From Ralstonia sp. A12 (GTDB lineage Bacteria; Pseudomonadota; Gammaproteobacteria; Burkholderiales; Burkholderiaceae): a DNA stretch of 64,000 nt. A model generated the notes under the pieces. The model was not told the DNA's origin and did no database searches. It saw only the letters and a program-made list of their open reading frames with translations. How positions within the stretch are numbered: position 1 is the first letter of the stretch; the number at the start of each line of letters is the position of its first letter. Made by a program: the position numbers and the translations under genes. Positions 7,441 to 17,147 of the stretch are shown one piece after another. The stretch is from assembly GCF_000801955.1 (NCBI RefSeq), contig NZ_JSZO01000009.1, positions 62,001 through 126,000 on the forward strand, written 5' to 3'.

Positions 7441-9654
7441 ATGACTGCCGCCAGCCTTGCCGACGACGTTTCAACTGACCTCGACATCAGCGGGATGACC
7501 TGCGCCGCCTGTGCCGGCCGGGTCGAACGTGCCCTGCGCGCGGTGCCCGGCGTGACGGAGGCCAGCGTGAACCTCGCCACCGAACGCGCTCGCGTGCAAG
7601 GTGGTGTGGCGGGCGACGCACTGGTTGCGGCAGTGAGCGCCGCCGGCTACGAAGCGCGCATCGCCTCGGATGACACCGCCGCGCCCGCTGCGGCCGAGCC
7701 CGATTTCTGGGATGGCGCCGGCCCCGTGTGGATTGCCGCGGCCCTGTCCGTGCCGCTGGTGCTGCCCATGATTGCCGGCTGGTTCGGCAGCGACTGGATG
7801 CTGCCCGCGTGGGTGCAATGGCTGCTGGCGACGCCGGTGCAGTTCGTGATCGGTGCGCGCTTCTACAAGTCTGGCTGGAAGGCCGCACGTGCGGGTGCCG
7901 GCAATATGGACTTGCTGGTTGCGCTTGGCACGTCGGCAGCGTATGGCCTGTCGCTGTGGCTCTGGTGGCGCGCGGGTGCGGACGAGATGCCGCATCTCTA
8001 CTTCGAAAGCGCCGCCGTGGTCATCACGCTGGTGCGCCTGGGCAAGTGGCTGGAAGTGCGCGCCAAGCGCCAGACCGCGCAGGCCATTCGCGCGCTGCAG
8101 GCGTTGCGTCCCGACACTGCCCGCGTGCGCGGCGCCGATGGCACGCTGCGCGACACGCCCGTCACCCGCGTGCGTGTCGGCGACGTGGTGTCGGTGCGTG
8201 CAGGGGAGCGCATCCCCGTGGATGCCGTGGTGCTCGAAGGCGCCAGCCACGTCGATGAATCCATGCTGACCGGCGAAAGCCTGCCCGTGCCCAAGCGCGA
8301 AGGCGATCGCGTGACCGCCGGCGCCATCGCCACGGATGGTGTGCTGCTGGTGCGCACCACGGCCATCGGCGCGGACACCATGCTCTCGCGCATCATCCGC
8401 CTCGTTGAAGACGCGCAGGCCGCCAAGCCGCCGATCCAGCAACTGGTGGACCGCGTGAGCGCGATCTTCGTGCCGGCCGTGCTGGTGGCGGCACTGCTCA
8501 CGCTGGCCGGTTGGGTGATCGCCGGGGCGGGGTGGGAGACGGCTATCGTCAACGCGGTGGCGGTGCTGGTGATTGCCTGCCCGTGCGCGCTGGGGTTGGC
8601 GACGCCGTCGGCCATCATGGCGGGCACTGGCGCGGGCGCGCGGCGCGGCATTCTGATTGCCGATGCGCAGGCGCTGGAGCGTGCACAGCAAGTGGACTTC
8701 GTCATCTTCGACAAGACGGGCACGCTCACCGTCGGCCAGCCGCGTGTGACGGCAGTGGAGGCTGCACCGGGTACGGATGCGGATGCACTGCTTGATCAGC
8801 TCGCCGCGCTGCAGGCTGAAAACACGCACCCGCTGGCACACGCCACGCGTGAGTATGCGGTGGAGCAAGGCCGCACGATCGCGCCCGCGCAATCGCCCGA
8901 AGTGCTGGCCGGACGCGGCACACGTGGCGTCGTGAATGGTGCGTCGCTGCAACTGGGCAATGCGCGCTGGATGGATGAGCTGGGGCTCGACCGCGGCGCA
9001 TTGCAGGCCCGTGCCGATGCGCTGGAAGCCCAGGGCAACACCGTCTCATGGCTTGCACAAAACGGCGAAGGTGGGGTGCAGCTGCGTGGTCTGATTGCCT
9101 TTGGCGATGCGCTCAAGCCCGGTGCCAAGGAAGCGGTGGCTGCACTGCAAGCTCGCGGCGTTCGCACAGCGCTGGTGACTGGCGACAACGCCGGTGCTGC
9201 GCGCACGGTGGCCGATGCACTCGGCATCGATGAAGTGGCCGCGCAGGTGTTGCCGCAGGACAAGGCCGCACGCGTAACCGCCTGGCAGAAGGGCGGGCAT
9301 GTGGTCGCGATGGTCGGTGACGGCATCAACGATGCGCCAGCGTTGGCTGCCGCTGACGTCGGTATCGCCATGGCTACCGGCACGGATGTCGCCATGCAGG
9401 CCGCCGGCATCACGCTCATGCGTGGTGAGCCGCGCCTGGTGAGCGATGCGCTTGACCTCTCGCGCCGCACCGTCGCCAAAATCCGCCAGAACCTGTTCTG
9501 GGCCTTCATCTATAACGTGGTGGGCATTCCACTGGCAGCCTTCGGCCTGCTGAGCCCCACTTTTGCTGGTGCAGCGATGGCGTTCTCCAGCGTGAGCGTC
9601 GTCACCAACGCGCTGATGCTGCGCCGCTGGCAAGCTTCCGGAGACCGTGCATGA
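7441..9654 (+). CDS. copA: Cu(I)-exporting P1B-type ATPase
   Basis: A 737-residue inner-membrane pump that exports Cu(I) to the periplasm. There is one N-terminal HMA domain (GMTCAAC, Cys21 and Cys24), then paired transmembrane segments. Other marks are the actuator loop with TGES, the metal-site motif C380-P-C382 in [12 protein letters not shown], the phosphorylated Asp424 in DKTGTLT, the HP motif in ENTHPLAH, and the hinge [10 protein letters not shown]. The length is normal for one-HMA CopA proteins. Its stop overlaps the cueR start as ATGA, and a CueR promoter precedes it. Confidence 0.97.
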   Translation: MTAASLADDVSTDLDISGMTCAACAGRVERALRAVPGVTEASVNLATERARVQGGVAGDALVAAVSAAGYEARIASDDTAAPAAAEPDFWDGAGPVWIAAALSVPLVLPMIAGWFGSDWMLPAWVQWLLATPVQFVIGARFYKSGWKAARAGAGNMDLLVALGTSAAYGLSLWLWWRAGADEMPHLYFESAAVVITLVRLGKWLEVRAKRQTAQAIRALQALRPDTARVRGADGTLRDTPVTRVRVGDVVSVRAGERIPVDAVVLEGASHVDESMLTGESLPVPKREGDRVTAGAIATDGVLLVRTTAIGADTMLSRIIRLVEDAQAAKPPIQQLVDRVSAIFVPAVLVAALLTLAGWVIAGAGWETAIVNAVAVLVIACPCALGLATPSAIMAGTGAGARRGILIADAQALERAQQVDFVIFDKTGTLTVGQPRVTAVEAAPGTDADALLDQLAALQAENTHPLAHATREYAVEQGRTIAPAQSPEVLAGRGTRGVVNGASLQLGNARWMDELGLDRGALQARADALEAQGNTVSWLAQNGEGGVQLRGLIAFGDALKPGAKEAVAALQARGVRTALVTGDNAGAARTVADALGIDEVAAQVLPQDKAARVTAWQKGGHVVAMVGDGINDAPALAAADVGIAMATGTDVAMQAAGITLMRGEPRLVSDALDLSRRTVAKIRQNLFWAFIYNVVGIPLAAFGLLSPTFAGAAMAFSSVSVVTNALMLRRWQASGDRA

Positions 9655-10094
9655 CCCGAACCGATCTCAACGCAACCCAAGGCCCCGTCAACATTGGCGA
9701 GGCCGCCAAGGCCAGCGGCGTGTCGGCCAAGATGATCCGCTACTACGAGAGCATCGGCCTGCTGCCGCCCAGCCCGCGCACCGAGGGCAACTACCGCATG
9801 TACGACGCGCGGGCGTTGCACGTGCTGCGCTTTATCCACAGGTCGCGCTCGCTCGGGTTCGCGCTGGAGGAGATCCGCACGCTGCTCTCGCTCTGGCATG
9901 ACCGTGAGCGTGCCAGCGCCGATGTGAAGGCCATCACGATGCGTCACGTGGCTGACCTGGACGCGCGCATCCGCGAGCTGCAAGGCATGCGCGACACCCT
10001 CATGACGCTGGCCAACGCATGCCACGGCGACGACCGGCCCGACTGCCCGATCCTCGAAGGTGTGGCCGGAGACGAAGGGGCCTGCTGCCACTGA
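9651..10094 (+). CDS. cueR: Copper-responsive MerR-family regulator
   Basis: A 147-residue MerR protein. The winged helix covers ~14-80: [26 protein letters not shown], then NYRMYD. A coiled-coil dimer helix and a metal-binding loop [13 protein letters not shown] follow, with two cysteines 8 positions apart as in CueR, and the tail ends in CCH. It should activate both 19-base-spacer promoters at 7334-7410. Translation is coupled to copA by the ATGA overlap. Confidence 0.95.
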   Translation: MTRTDLNATQGPVNIGEAAKASGVSAKMIRYYESIGLLPPSPRTEGNYRMYDARALHVLRFIHRSRSLGFALEEIRTLLSLWHDRERASADVKAITMRHVADLDARIRELQGMRDTLMTLANACHGDDRPDCPILEGVAGDEGACCH

Positions 10095-10159
10095 GGGCGC
10101 CCTCGATTGGGCGGGGCGGCGTCTATGCCACAATCGGGCAACCCAACGAGGAGACGCCG

Positions 10160-11020
10160 ATGACGCAAGCCCCCGCCCAGGTTGCTGAGCAGGAAACCCG
10201 CCAGCGTATGAAGGACGGCACTGAGCTGCTAGTCCGGACCTGGTTTCCCGGCCCGCAAGCCGGTACACCGCGCGGCACCGTCATCCTCGTGCATGGCATG
10301 GCCGAGCACAGCGGGCGCTATCCACATGTGGCCAAGGTCCTCACCGAGCTTGGTCTGCGTGTGCGGGCCTTCGACCTGCGCGGTCACGGCAAGAGCGGCG
10401 GTCCGCGCATGGCGCTCGACGCGCAAGACAACTACCTCACCGACCTCGCAGAGATCATCGATACGGCCGTCGCTGAATGGAAGGAGATGCCTTTCGTGCT
10501 GGGGCACAGCATGGGCGGACTGATCGTTGCGCGCTTTACTACGGCGCGTATTCGGCCGGTGCGCGGCGTGCTGCTGTCGTCGCCTGCGCTGCGGGTGAAG
10601 CTGCCGCCGGGGGCGGGCATTGTGCGCGGCATTCTGTCTGCGCTGGCGCCGCGGTTGGCGGTGCCCAACCCGGTCGATCCGGCCAAGCTGTCGCACGATC
10701 CCAGCATCGCTCCCGCATATCGCGCAGATGCGTTGGTACAGAGCACGATCAGTGCTTCGCTGCTTGAGTTCATGCTCAATGCGATCACGCAGGCGCAGCA
10801 GGATGCGCCGCGCCTGGAGGCGCCAATGTTGCTGATGGCAGGTGGGTCGGACACCATCGTCGATCCTTCAGGCAGTCGGGATTTTTATGCGCATGCGCCA
10901 GAAGAGTTGCGCACGCTGGCTTGGTTTGAATCCGGGTATCACGAGATCTTCAACGAAGCCGAGCCGATGCGTGGTGAGGTGTTTGGGAAGATGACGGAGT
11001 GGTTGGCTTCTCGGATTTGA
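10160..11020 (+). CDS. Alpha/beta hydrolase, monoacylglycerol-lipase-like
   Basis: A 286-residue cytoplasmic hydrolase; no signal peptide is visible. The start at 10160 follows CGAGGAGA. Motifs are the oxyanion region HGMAEHSGRY, nucleophile elbow GHSMGG, acid Asp in GGSDTIVD, and His in YHEIFNE, as in monoglyceride lipase/lysophospholipase (Hydrolase_4) proteins. The substrate is probably a short ester or monoacylglycerol. It is 65 bases downstream of cueR on the same strand, but nothing links it to copper. Confidence 0.85.
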   Translation: MTQAPAQVAEQETRQRMKDGTELLVRTWFPGPQAGTPRGTVILVHGMAEHSGRYPHVAKVLTELGLRVRAFDLRGHGKSGGPRMALDAQDNYLTDLAEIIDTAVAEWKEMPFVLGHSMGGLIVARFTTARIRPVRGVLLSSPALRVKLPPGAGIVRGILSALAPRLAVPNPVDPAKLSHDPSIAPAYRADALVQSTISASLLEFMLNAITQAQQDAPRLEAPMLLMAGGSDTIVDPSGSRDFYAHAPEELRTLAWFESGYHEIFNEAEPMRGEVFGKMTEWLASRI

Positions 11021-11081
11021 TGTGGGGTTGACCTTGCACCACCAGTAAAAGAACAAAAACCAAAGGCAAAGAGCAGGAGAC

Positions 11082-12716
11082 ATGGAAACCTACGACTACA
11101 TCATCATCGGCGCAGGCTCCGCGGGCTGCGTTCTCGCCAACCGCCTGACGCAAGACCCTGACGTCTCCGTGCTGCTGCTGGAAGCTGGCGGCAAGGACGA
11201 TTACCACTGGATCCACATCCCCGTCGGCTATCTGTATTGCATCGGCAACCCGCGCACCGACTGGCTCTACCGCACGCGTGAAGAACCCGGCCTGAACGGC
11301 CGCTCGCTCGGCTATCCGCGCGGTCGCGTACTGGGTGGCTGCTCATCCATCAACGGCATGATCTACATGCGCGGCCAGCGCGAAGACTACGACGGTTGGG
11401 CCGCCACGACCGGCGATGCTTCGTGGAAGTGGGATGCCGTGCTGCCGCTCTTCAAGGCCAGCGAGAACTACCACGGCGGTGCGAACGAATGGCACGGCGC
11501 CAACGGCGAATGGCGCGTCGAAGCGCAACGTCTGCAGTGGCAGGTGCTGGAGACCTTTATCGAGGCCGCCGTGCAGGCTGGCATCCCACGCACGAGCGAC
11601 TTCAACCGTGGGGACAACTTCGGCGTCGGCTATTTCGAGGTCAACCAGAAGCACGGCATCCGCTGGAACACGGCCAAGGGTTTTCTGCGTCCGGCATCGC
11701 AGCGGCCCAATCTGACGATCGTCACCGGCGCGCAGGTGCGCGCGCTCACGTTTGACGGCAAGCGCTGCACGGGCGTGACGTATCGCGGGGCAGGGCAGGA
11801 CTACACGGTGGCCGCGCGTGAGGAGGTGATCCTCTCGGCCGGGGCGATCAACTCGCCGCAGTTGCTGGAGCTGGCGGGCATCGGCCAGCCGGAGCGGCTG
11901 CAGGCGCTGGGCATCAACGTGCGTCAGGCGCTGTCCGGCGTGGGCGAGAACCTGCAAGACCATCTGCAACTGCGCAGCGTGGTCAAGGTGCACGGTGTGC
12001 CGACGCTCAACACGCGTGCGGCCAACTGGTGGGGCAAGGCGCTCATCGGCATGGAATACGCCTTCAACCGGAGCGGCCCGATGAGCATGGCGCCGTCGCA
12101 GTTGGGGGTGTTTGCGCGCTCGAACCCGCACGTGGCGCGGCCGGATGTGGAGTACCACGTGCAGCCGCTTTCGCTCGACAAGTTTGGCGATCCGCTGCAC
12201 GCGTTCAATGCATTTACCGCCAGCGTGTGCAACCTGCGGCCGACCTCGCGCGGCACGGTGCACGTCACCTCGGCGGATCCGTTTGCGGCGCCGGCCATCG
12301 CGCCCAACTACCTGTCGACCGAGGAAGACCGCAAGGTCGCGGCTGACTCGCTGCGCCTCACGCGCCGCATCGTCGCGCAGCCGGCGCTGGCGAAGTATCG
12401 GCCGGAGGAATACCTGCCCGGCCCCAGCTATCAGACCGACGAAGACCTCGCCCGCGCTGCCGGCGATATCGGCACAACCATCTTCCACCCGGTCGGCACA
12501 TGCCGCATGGGGCGGGCGGATGATGCGGGCGCGGTGGTCGATGCGCAGTTGCGCGTGCACGGCATCGAGGGCCTGCGCGTGGTGGATGCGTCCGTCATGC
12601 CGACCATCACGTCGGGCAATACCAACTCGCCGACGATCATGATTGCGGAGAAGGCGAGCGAGATGATTCGTGCGGCGCGCAAGGCGCGGGTGCGGGGTGA
12701 GGCGATGGCGGTGTGA
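11082..12716 (+). CDS. GMC-family FAD oxidoreductase (choline/alcohol dehydrogenase-like)
   Basis: A 544-residue glucose-methanol-choline oxidoreductase. It has the N-terminal Rossmann motif GAGSAGCVLANRL, the GMC signature GRVLGGCSSINGMIYMRGQ, and a C-terminal active-site region HPVGTCRMG followed by VVDASVMPTITSGNTNSPTIMIAEKA. It oxidises an alcohol to an aldehyde using FAD. Choline is less likely than an aliphatic or aromatic alcohol, because no betaine aldehyde dehydrogenase or betI lies nearby. A ribosome binding site AGGAGA precedes the ATG. Confidence 0.9.
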   Translation: METYDYIIIGAGSAGCVLANRLTQDPDVSVLLLEAGGKDDYHWIHIPVGYLYCIGNPRTDWLYRTREEPGLNGRSLGYPRGRVLGGCSSINGMIYMRGQREDYDGWAATTGDASWKWDAVLPLFKASENYHGGANEWHGANGEWRVEAQRLQWQVLETFIEAAVQAGIPRTSDFNRGDNFGVGYFEVNQKHGIRWNTAKGFLRPASQRPNLTIVTGAQVRALTFDGKRCTGVTYRGAGQDYTVAAREEVILSAGAINSPQLLELAGIGQPERLQALGINVRQALSGVGENLQDHLQLRSVVKVHGVPTLNTRAANWWGKALIGMEYAFNRSGPMSMAPSQLGVFARSNPHVARPDVEYHVQPLSLDKFGDPLHAFNAFTASVCNLRPTSRGTVHVTSADPFAAPAIAPNYLSTEEDRKVAADSLRLTRRIVAQPALAKYRPEEYLPGPSYQTDEDLARAAGDIGTTIFHPVGTCRMGRADDAGAVVDAQLRVHGIEGLRVVDASVMPTITSGNTNSPTIMIAEKASEMIRAARKARVRGEAMAV

Positions 12717-12786
12717 TGGTGGCGAGTTTACTGAGCCACCGGAAGTCGTAGACAACAAAAGGGGGCTGTGAATACGGTATTGGCGG

Positions 12787-13917
12787 TTAGGGGGCGGCCC
12801 AGAAGTCGAGGGTCTTTTGGCCGATCCACTGACCTTCAAGCTTGCCGCCCTTGATCGTTGCGCGGATCAGCGGTTTGAGCGTATCAGCGCTCTCGGATTC
12901 GGTGAGTTCGATGACGTTGCCGTTCACCTTGCCATTCAGCGCAATGGGCTTTCGATACTTGTCATAGAAGTAGCTACCGGACAGCGAGCCGTCGCTATAG
13001 CGCTCGGACAATTGCAGTGTGATGGCCGCCTGTCCCACGCGGCCTTGTAGGATCTGCCGATATGGTTCAGCTGGCCGTGCTGCCTGTGTGCCGCCTAATA
13101 GCAGGTACTTCCCATAAGCGGTGAAATACGGCGCGAGATCGTCGATCTTGTAAGCGACTTTCTGCTCATCCACGTCGTCTAGCGCACGCATGGCGTGATT
13201 GCTACAGCGGCCATACAGAAAGGTGATGGACTTGCCGTCGATTCTCAGCGAAGTATTCGCTAACGTGAAGTACTTGTCGTAATCGGGCGAGAGCATTGAT
13301 TCTATGCAATGCTCGTACATGTCGATGGTTTCCGAGATGCGCTCTTCTTCGTCTTGTTTGCCTTCAAACTTGCGCTGTGGCCAAGGCGTGGCGATGCCTT
13401 CCTTTTTGCGGTTCGCTATGGCTTCTTTGTTGAGGCCAGCGATGGCTCGCCGGTATTCGACTAGGCGTTTCGTGAGGTTCTGCTTCAAGAGCGTTGCGCC
13501 GCCCGCCGGTGTGAATATGTCCGACGCCAGAATCATTCGTCCGTCGGCTGTGGCGAAGTTGTACCGCATCCGGCCGTGCTCGCAATAGGCGCCGCAGTAT
13601 TCGGCGTCGACTTCGAGCGCCAACACCCGGTCGTCATTGCGTAGCACCGAAAAGCTGAAGTCTGAGCTGCCTCGAAGTCCGTCCTGCTCCTTGGGCACTT
13701 TGATTCCATTGGAGTACTTGACGGGGGCCGGCTGCTCGGCCATGTCGAGGAAGATGCGATGGTTGATGCGGGCGTCGCGTCTGGCATCACCCGATTCGAC
13801 GTAGGGCAAAGAGCCCTTATATGCAATTATTTTAACTGTGATCGGCGTGGATGGTGACGCGGTAACGAAGACTGGTAGCGCGGCAACGATGCAGGCGAAG
13901 GAGATGTGAGTGAGCAT
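12787..13917 (-). CDS. Exported protein of unknown function, third gene of the effector module
   Basis: A 376-residue protein not assigned to a family. The start at 13917 was chosen because MLTHISFACIVAALPVFVTA is a signal peptide; a longer frame overlaps the upstream gene and adds 35 non-signal residues. Paired cysteines (YCGAYCEHG, GRCSN) suggest disulphides in the periplasm. The last ~100 residues form a beta-rich module with GSYFYDKYRKPIALNGKV. It lies 58 bases after the putative immunity gene on the same strand, so it may be a second immunity or accessory protein. Composition is closer to the chromosome average than its upstream neighbour. Confidence 0.6.
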   Translation of the reverse strand: MLTHISFACIVAALPVFVTASPSTPITVKIIAYKGSLPYVESGDARRDARINHRIFLDMAEQPAPVKYSNGIKVPKEQDGLRGSSDFSFSVLRNDDRVLALEVDAEYCGAYCEHGRMRYNFATADGRMILASDIFTPAGGATLLKQNLTKRLVEYRRAIAGLNKEAIANRKKEGIATPWPQRKFEGKQDEEERISETIDMYEHCIESMLSPDYDKYFTLANTSLRIDGKSITFLYGRCSNHAMRALDDVDEQKVAYKIDDLAPYFTAYGKYLLLGGTQAARPAEPYRQILQGRVGQAAITLQLSERYSDGSLSGSYFYDKYRKPIALNGKVNGNVIELTESESADTLKPLIRATIKGGKLEGQWIGQKTLDFWAAP

Positions 13918-13975
13918 GATGAGTGGTTGGAGGGGTTGAGAATGCACCGATATCGCCAACCGGACATTGGCGTGC

Positions 13976-14659
13976 TTACTTTGTGACGGATTCCTTTGTG
14001 GAGAGATGTTTGTTGGAGTCAATGAGTTTCATGTAGACGGCATGAGATGAGTCGAAAATGCTCTTGCATTTTGGGTTGTTGTCACATTTCTTGGGCTTGT
14101 TATCAATAAATGGCTTAATTTCATCAATGGCATTGCTTTCCTCGTCGAGCGAGTTTGTCGCGTCTTGGGAAATTAGATCTAAGAAGTAGATGAAGGTGCT
14201 TATGTAGCTGAGACTGTTTTTGTTGATTTCGGCATAATTTCCATAAAAATCGATTCCGTCTGGGCAGATTCCAGATGTGTCTATGCCGCCAACGCGCACT
14301 TTGTTTTTTAGTACGTATAATCCACCAAGTTTTCCATCGATATCTGATCTATCCAGGCGAGATATGGAGTTATTTGTTGATGCTAGATGTCCCTCGAAGT
14401 AGTTTGGGGGGCGGTTTTTTGTCAGCTTTATTTTTGCTAAACAGTCGGCGGCAGTTGCTGTGCCACGTGGTAGTGCTCCGCCAGAGATGACAAATGTGCG
14501 TCGTCCGTCAGATTCGAGAAGCATCGCAACTCCATTTTTCCCCTGGTACGCATTCAAACTGGTGTCGGATAGGGCTGATGTACTGGCGATAGTTGTGATG
14601 GCCGCAAATGAGCTATTGATAATCCATTTCACTTTCAAGTTCTTTGAGTGCTTTTTCAT
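13976..14659 (-). CDS. Small exported protein, candidate immunity protein for the upstream effector
   Basis: A 227-residue protein with no recognised family. The start at 14659 gives MKKHSKNLKVKWIINSSFAA, a basic n-region and hydrophobic core ending near TSALS, so it is probably periplasmic. Four cysteines (ADCLA, GICPD and two in KKCDNNPKCK) could form disulphides. It begins 47 bases inside the end of the effector gene. The region is AT-rich (about 40% GC in a hand-counted line). A periplasmic protein coupled to a peptidoglycan-cutting toxin fits an immunity role; this is inference. Confidence 0.6.
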   Translation of the reverse strand: MKKHSKNLKVKWIINSSFAAITTIASTSALSDTSLNAYQGKNGVAMLLESDGRRTFVISGGALPRGTATAADCLAKIKLTKNRPPNYFEGHLASTNNSISRLDRSDIDGKLGGLYVLKNKVRVGGIDTSGICPDGIDFYGNYAEINKNSLSYISTFIYFLDLISQDATNSLDEESNAIDEIKPFIDNKPKKCDNNPKCKSIFDSSHAVYMKLIDSNKHLSTKESVTK

Positions 14660-17114
14660 TTTCTGAAATGAATCTGTTGGTGATTCCATTTTGTATGGCG
14701 GTAGTCGAGTTGATGAAGCGAATGAGTTTTCCTTCTGGGTTCTTCTTTCCGCGCTCCCGGTAGATTTGATCTATGAGAAGTTTGTCGTACTGCTTTGTTT
14801 CCGTGGGGTTGATGCCCAATGATTGAATTGATTTAACGATGACATCGGTGGTTGGTCCGTGATGAACGGATGTGGACCACGTAACATCATTCAATGCGTG
14901 CGAGTGATATCGAATATCCACTTGAGTGCTTTGTAGAACCTTTGCAACCAAGATATCGAAATGCGTTCTGCGGATGAATTCGTGTTCAACCCTTGTGAAT
15001 AATTCTGCGTTGTTTTTTACAAGGGATTTCCATTTTTCAGAAAACGTGGCGGTGCCTGGTGTTAGGCCAATAAAATCATCTGTCCAAGGGAAATCTGGTG
15101 ATGTAACAAATTTTTGGACTGTACCGCCAATGATGAAAGTCCCATTTGGCTGTCTTGTCTTGCTCGTCATCTGATATGACCCATAGGAGACCCCGCCCGG
15201 ATCGCCTTGGCCGCCAGAGACTGTAATTGGCCCTTTTCCTCCAGTTTCGTAGTGGCTTGATAGCTTCCCAAGGTTGTAATCCCTCCTTCTGCGTTGCCCC
15301 AGTGCTGCAATAAAATTCCCCACCAACGCAATCGGATGGATATGAAACACCTCCGGGCTGCTTGGAAACGGCGGCCCAACTTTTGCGGCCACCTCCTTCC
15401 ACCACACCAGCTGCCTCATTCGCTCGATTTCCGCCTCGTGATACGGCTCCTCATCAATACGTTGCAGCACCGTGTCGAAGAAGCTCTCGTACTCGCTTTG
15501 GCTGGCCCATTCGCTGCGGTGCTTCGGCATCAGGCGCGATGCGCGGAAGCGCAGCCACTTGTTGTCTTTGAGCGCACGCAACTCGTCGGCGGCGCGCGCT
15601 TCGTTGCGCATGGGCGATAGGGCGCGGTAGAAGTTGCACGCCAGCGGCTTGAGCTTGTTGACGTCGCCCGTGGCTGGTTTGTCCTCGTCCAGCGCGTAAT
15701 CCAGATAGCCGTCCACGGTGCGACACATGGTGGGGTTGCCCCCATCGTCACCGGTGATGGTTTCAAAATCGGCCCAGGCATGCGGGGATACGCGCGTAAC
15801 GCCCCCGTCGGGCGGCATCAGGCGGTTGCGCACCCAACCACTGATGTCGACATGTCGGCTATTGGCGCTGGTGACGTACCACCAGGGCTGGTTCTGGCCG
15901 CCAATGTTGAGCGTGTCCTTGGGGGCTTTGTATTCATCAGGGAACGCATCAAGCGCGGCCTGGTTGTAAATTTGAACAACGGCGGTTTGCGGAGCCTCCG
16001 CGCCTTCCTCGTAAACCGGTTGCCCCTGCGCATTCGTCTTCTTGACCTGGAAGAGCTTGACGCCCTTGTCGATGCGCAGCAGGGGCAGTTTGTCGAAGTC
16101 GAAGATGTCTCGGGCTGCCGCGCGTGTGTTTGCGAGGAAGTCAGTCAGGTCGCTCCCACAGAACACTTCGATGTGCACCATCCGGTGCTCTTGCTCAGGG
16201 TTATCCGACAGCCAGTAATGCCCCAGATGCCCGATCAGATCGCCCGCGTTGATGCGAATCGGGGTGGCGGGCACAACCACCTGATCGCTCAGCGCCTGCG
16301 AAATGATGGGCTTGAGTAGCAAGTGACCATGTTCCTTGCCGAGGTACACCCAGCCCTTGTCTGCGCCCTGGGGGATAAAACTCGCCACCTCGGGCGGCTG
16401 GATCGTGCCGGATTCGATGGCTTCGATTTTTCCCCAGAGCCATTTCTTGCACTTCTCCCCGATGCGCACTTGCGCACCTCGGGGCAGGATGCCCAGCATC
16501 GTGGTGCTGCCCGGTTCGGCGTGGATGTTCAAGCCGACATGCTCGGCTGGGGTGGGGATATGTGCGGTGGCTTTGGGCTTGTCCGAAGCGGACTCGGTCA
16601 CCTCGTAGGCGCAGGCCCAATAGGCGGGCGGTTGCATGCCCTTCTGCTCGTACTCGGCAACGCTTTGCAGGTGCATGTACAGGCTGAAGAAGGTCAGCCG
16701 ATTGTCCGCGGGATATTCAAGCGTGTGCCGTACCAGGGTGAAGGCGGAGCTGTAGTGGCCAGTTGTGACGGTGGAACTGTCGCGATCTGTTTGAGCGGGC
16801 TCGTCGTCTTCGTCTGCAATCTGGCTGGTCAGCGCAACACGGTTCATGCGATAGGCGATGATTTCACCCGCAGCGATGCTGCGCACGCCGTGCGCCAGAT
16901 CAAGATGCCCGCCCGCACCATCCGCCGTGATGTGAATGCCACCGTGCCACATGCCGGTGCTGCTGACGGCAAAGTTGCCGGTGTTCTCGTCGGCGAGCCA
17001 TTCGTAGAAGGCGTGTTCATCCACAAGCGCTTTACCGTTCGCGGCTCGGAAGGGGAAGGCGATGCTTAGGGGCTGTGATTCGGGAGTCGCTGGAGGAGTG
17101 GGTGGATTCGACAT
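14613..17114 (-). CDS. Modular peptidoglycan-hydrolase effector (M23-like + SH3 + muramidase-like), type VI-associated style
   Basis: An 833-residue protein without a signal peptide. The N-terminal part resembles an M23/LytM fold: WHGGIHIT (His57, His61), a YMHL block (His148), GDLIGHLG at 291-298 and MVHIEVF with His314. A ~120-residue SH3-like segment (LNIHAEPGSTTMLGILPRGA) lies between its halves. Residues ~540-600 carry a linker (QLVWWKEV, then HIHPIALVGNF) common in type VI-secreted hydrolases. The last ~215 residues (HYETGGKGP with Glu623, then GDPGGVSYGSYQM) match a muramidase-like domain of VgrG-related proteins. A TTG start at 17147 is possible. No vgrG or PAAR gene is adjacent. Confidence 0.72.
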   Translation of the reverse strand: MSNPPTPPATPESQPLSIAFPFRAANGKALVDEHAFYEWLADENTGNFAVSSTGMWHGGIHITADGAGGHLDLAHGVRSIAAGEIIAYRMNRVALTSQIADEDDEPAQTDRDSSTVTTGHYSSAFTLVRHTLEYPADNRLTFFSLYMHLQSVAEYEQKGMQPPAYWACAYEVTESASDKPKATAHIPTPAEHVGLNIHAEPGSTTMLGILPRGAQVRIGEKCKKWLWGKIEAIESGTIQPPEVASFIPQGADKGWVYLGKEHGHLLLKPIISQALSDQVVVPATPIRINAGDLIGHLGHYWLSDNPEQEHRMVHIEVFCGSDLTDFLANTRAAARDIFDFDKLPLLRIDKGVKLFQVKKTNAQGQPVYEEGAEAPQTAVVQIYNQAALDAFPDEYKAPKDTLNIGGQNQPWWYVTSANSRHVDISGWVRNRLMPPDGGVTRVSPHAWADFETITGDDGGNPTMCRTVDGYLDYALDEDKPATGDVNKLKPLACNFYRALSPMRNEARAADELRALKDNKWLRFRASRLMPKHRSEWASQSEYESFFDTVLQRIDEEPYHEAEIERMRQLVWWKEVAAKVGPPFPSSPEVFHIHPIALVGNFIAALGQRRRRDYNLGKLSSHYETGGKGPITVSGGQGDPGGVSYGSYQMTSKTRQPNGTFIIGGTVQKFVTSPDFPWTDDFIGLTPGTATFSEKWKSLVKNNAELFTRVEHEFIRRTHFDILVAKVLQSTQVDIRYHSHALNDVTWSTSVHHGPTTDVIVKSIQSLGINPTETKQYDKLLIDQIYRERGKKNPEGKLIRFINSTTAIQNGITNRFISENEKALKELESEMDYQ

Positions 17115-17147
17115 GAACGCGCTGTCTGAATACTGCGGGTTGAACAA

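Noticed and set aside
9832-9840. Perfect DnaA box TTATCCACA in cueR, and another in livH at 21879-21887
   Set aside because: Isolated single matches inside coding sequence, not clustered; no origin features nearby.
12717-12786. Hairpin GGTGGC/GCCACC (12718-12740) as a terminator
   Set aside because: Stem is only 6 bases with an 11-base loop and no T tract; too weak to call.
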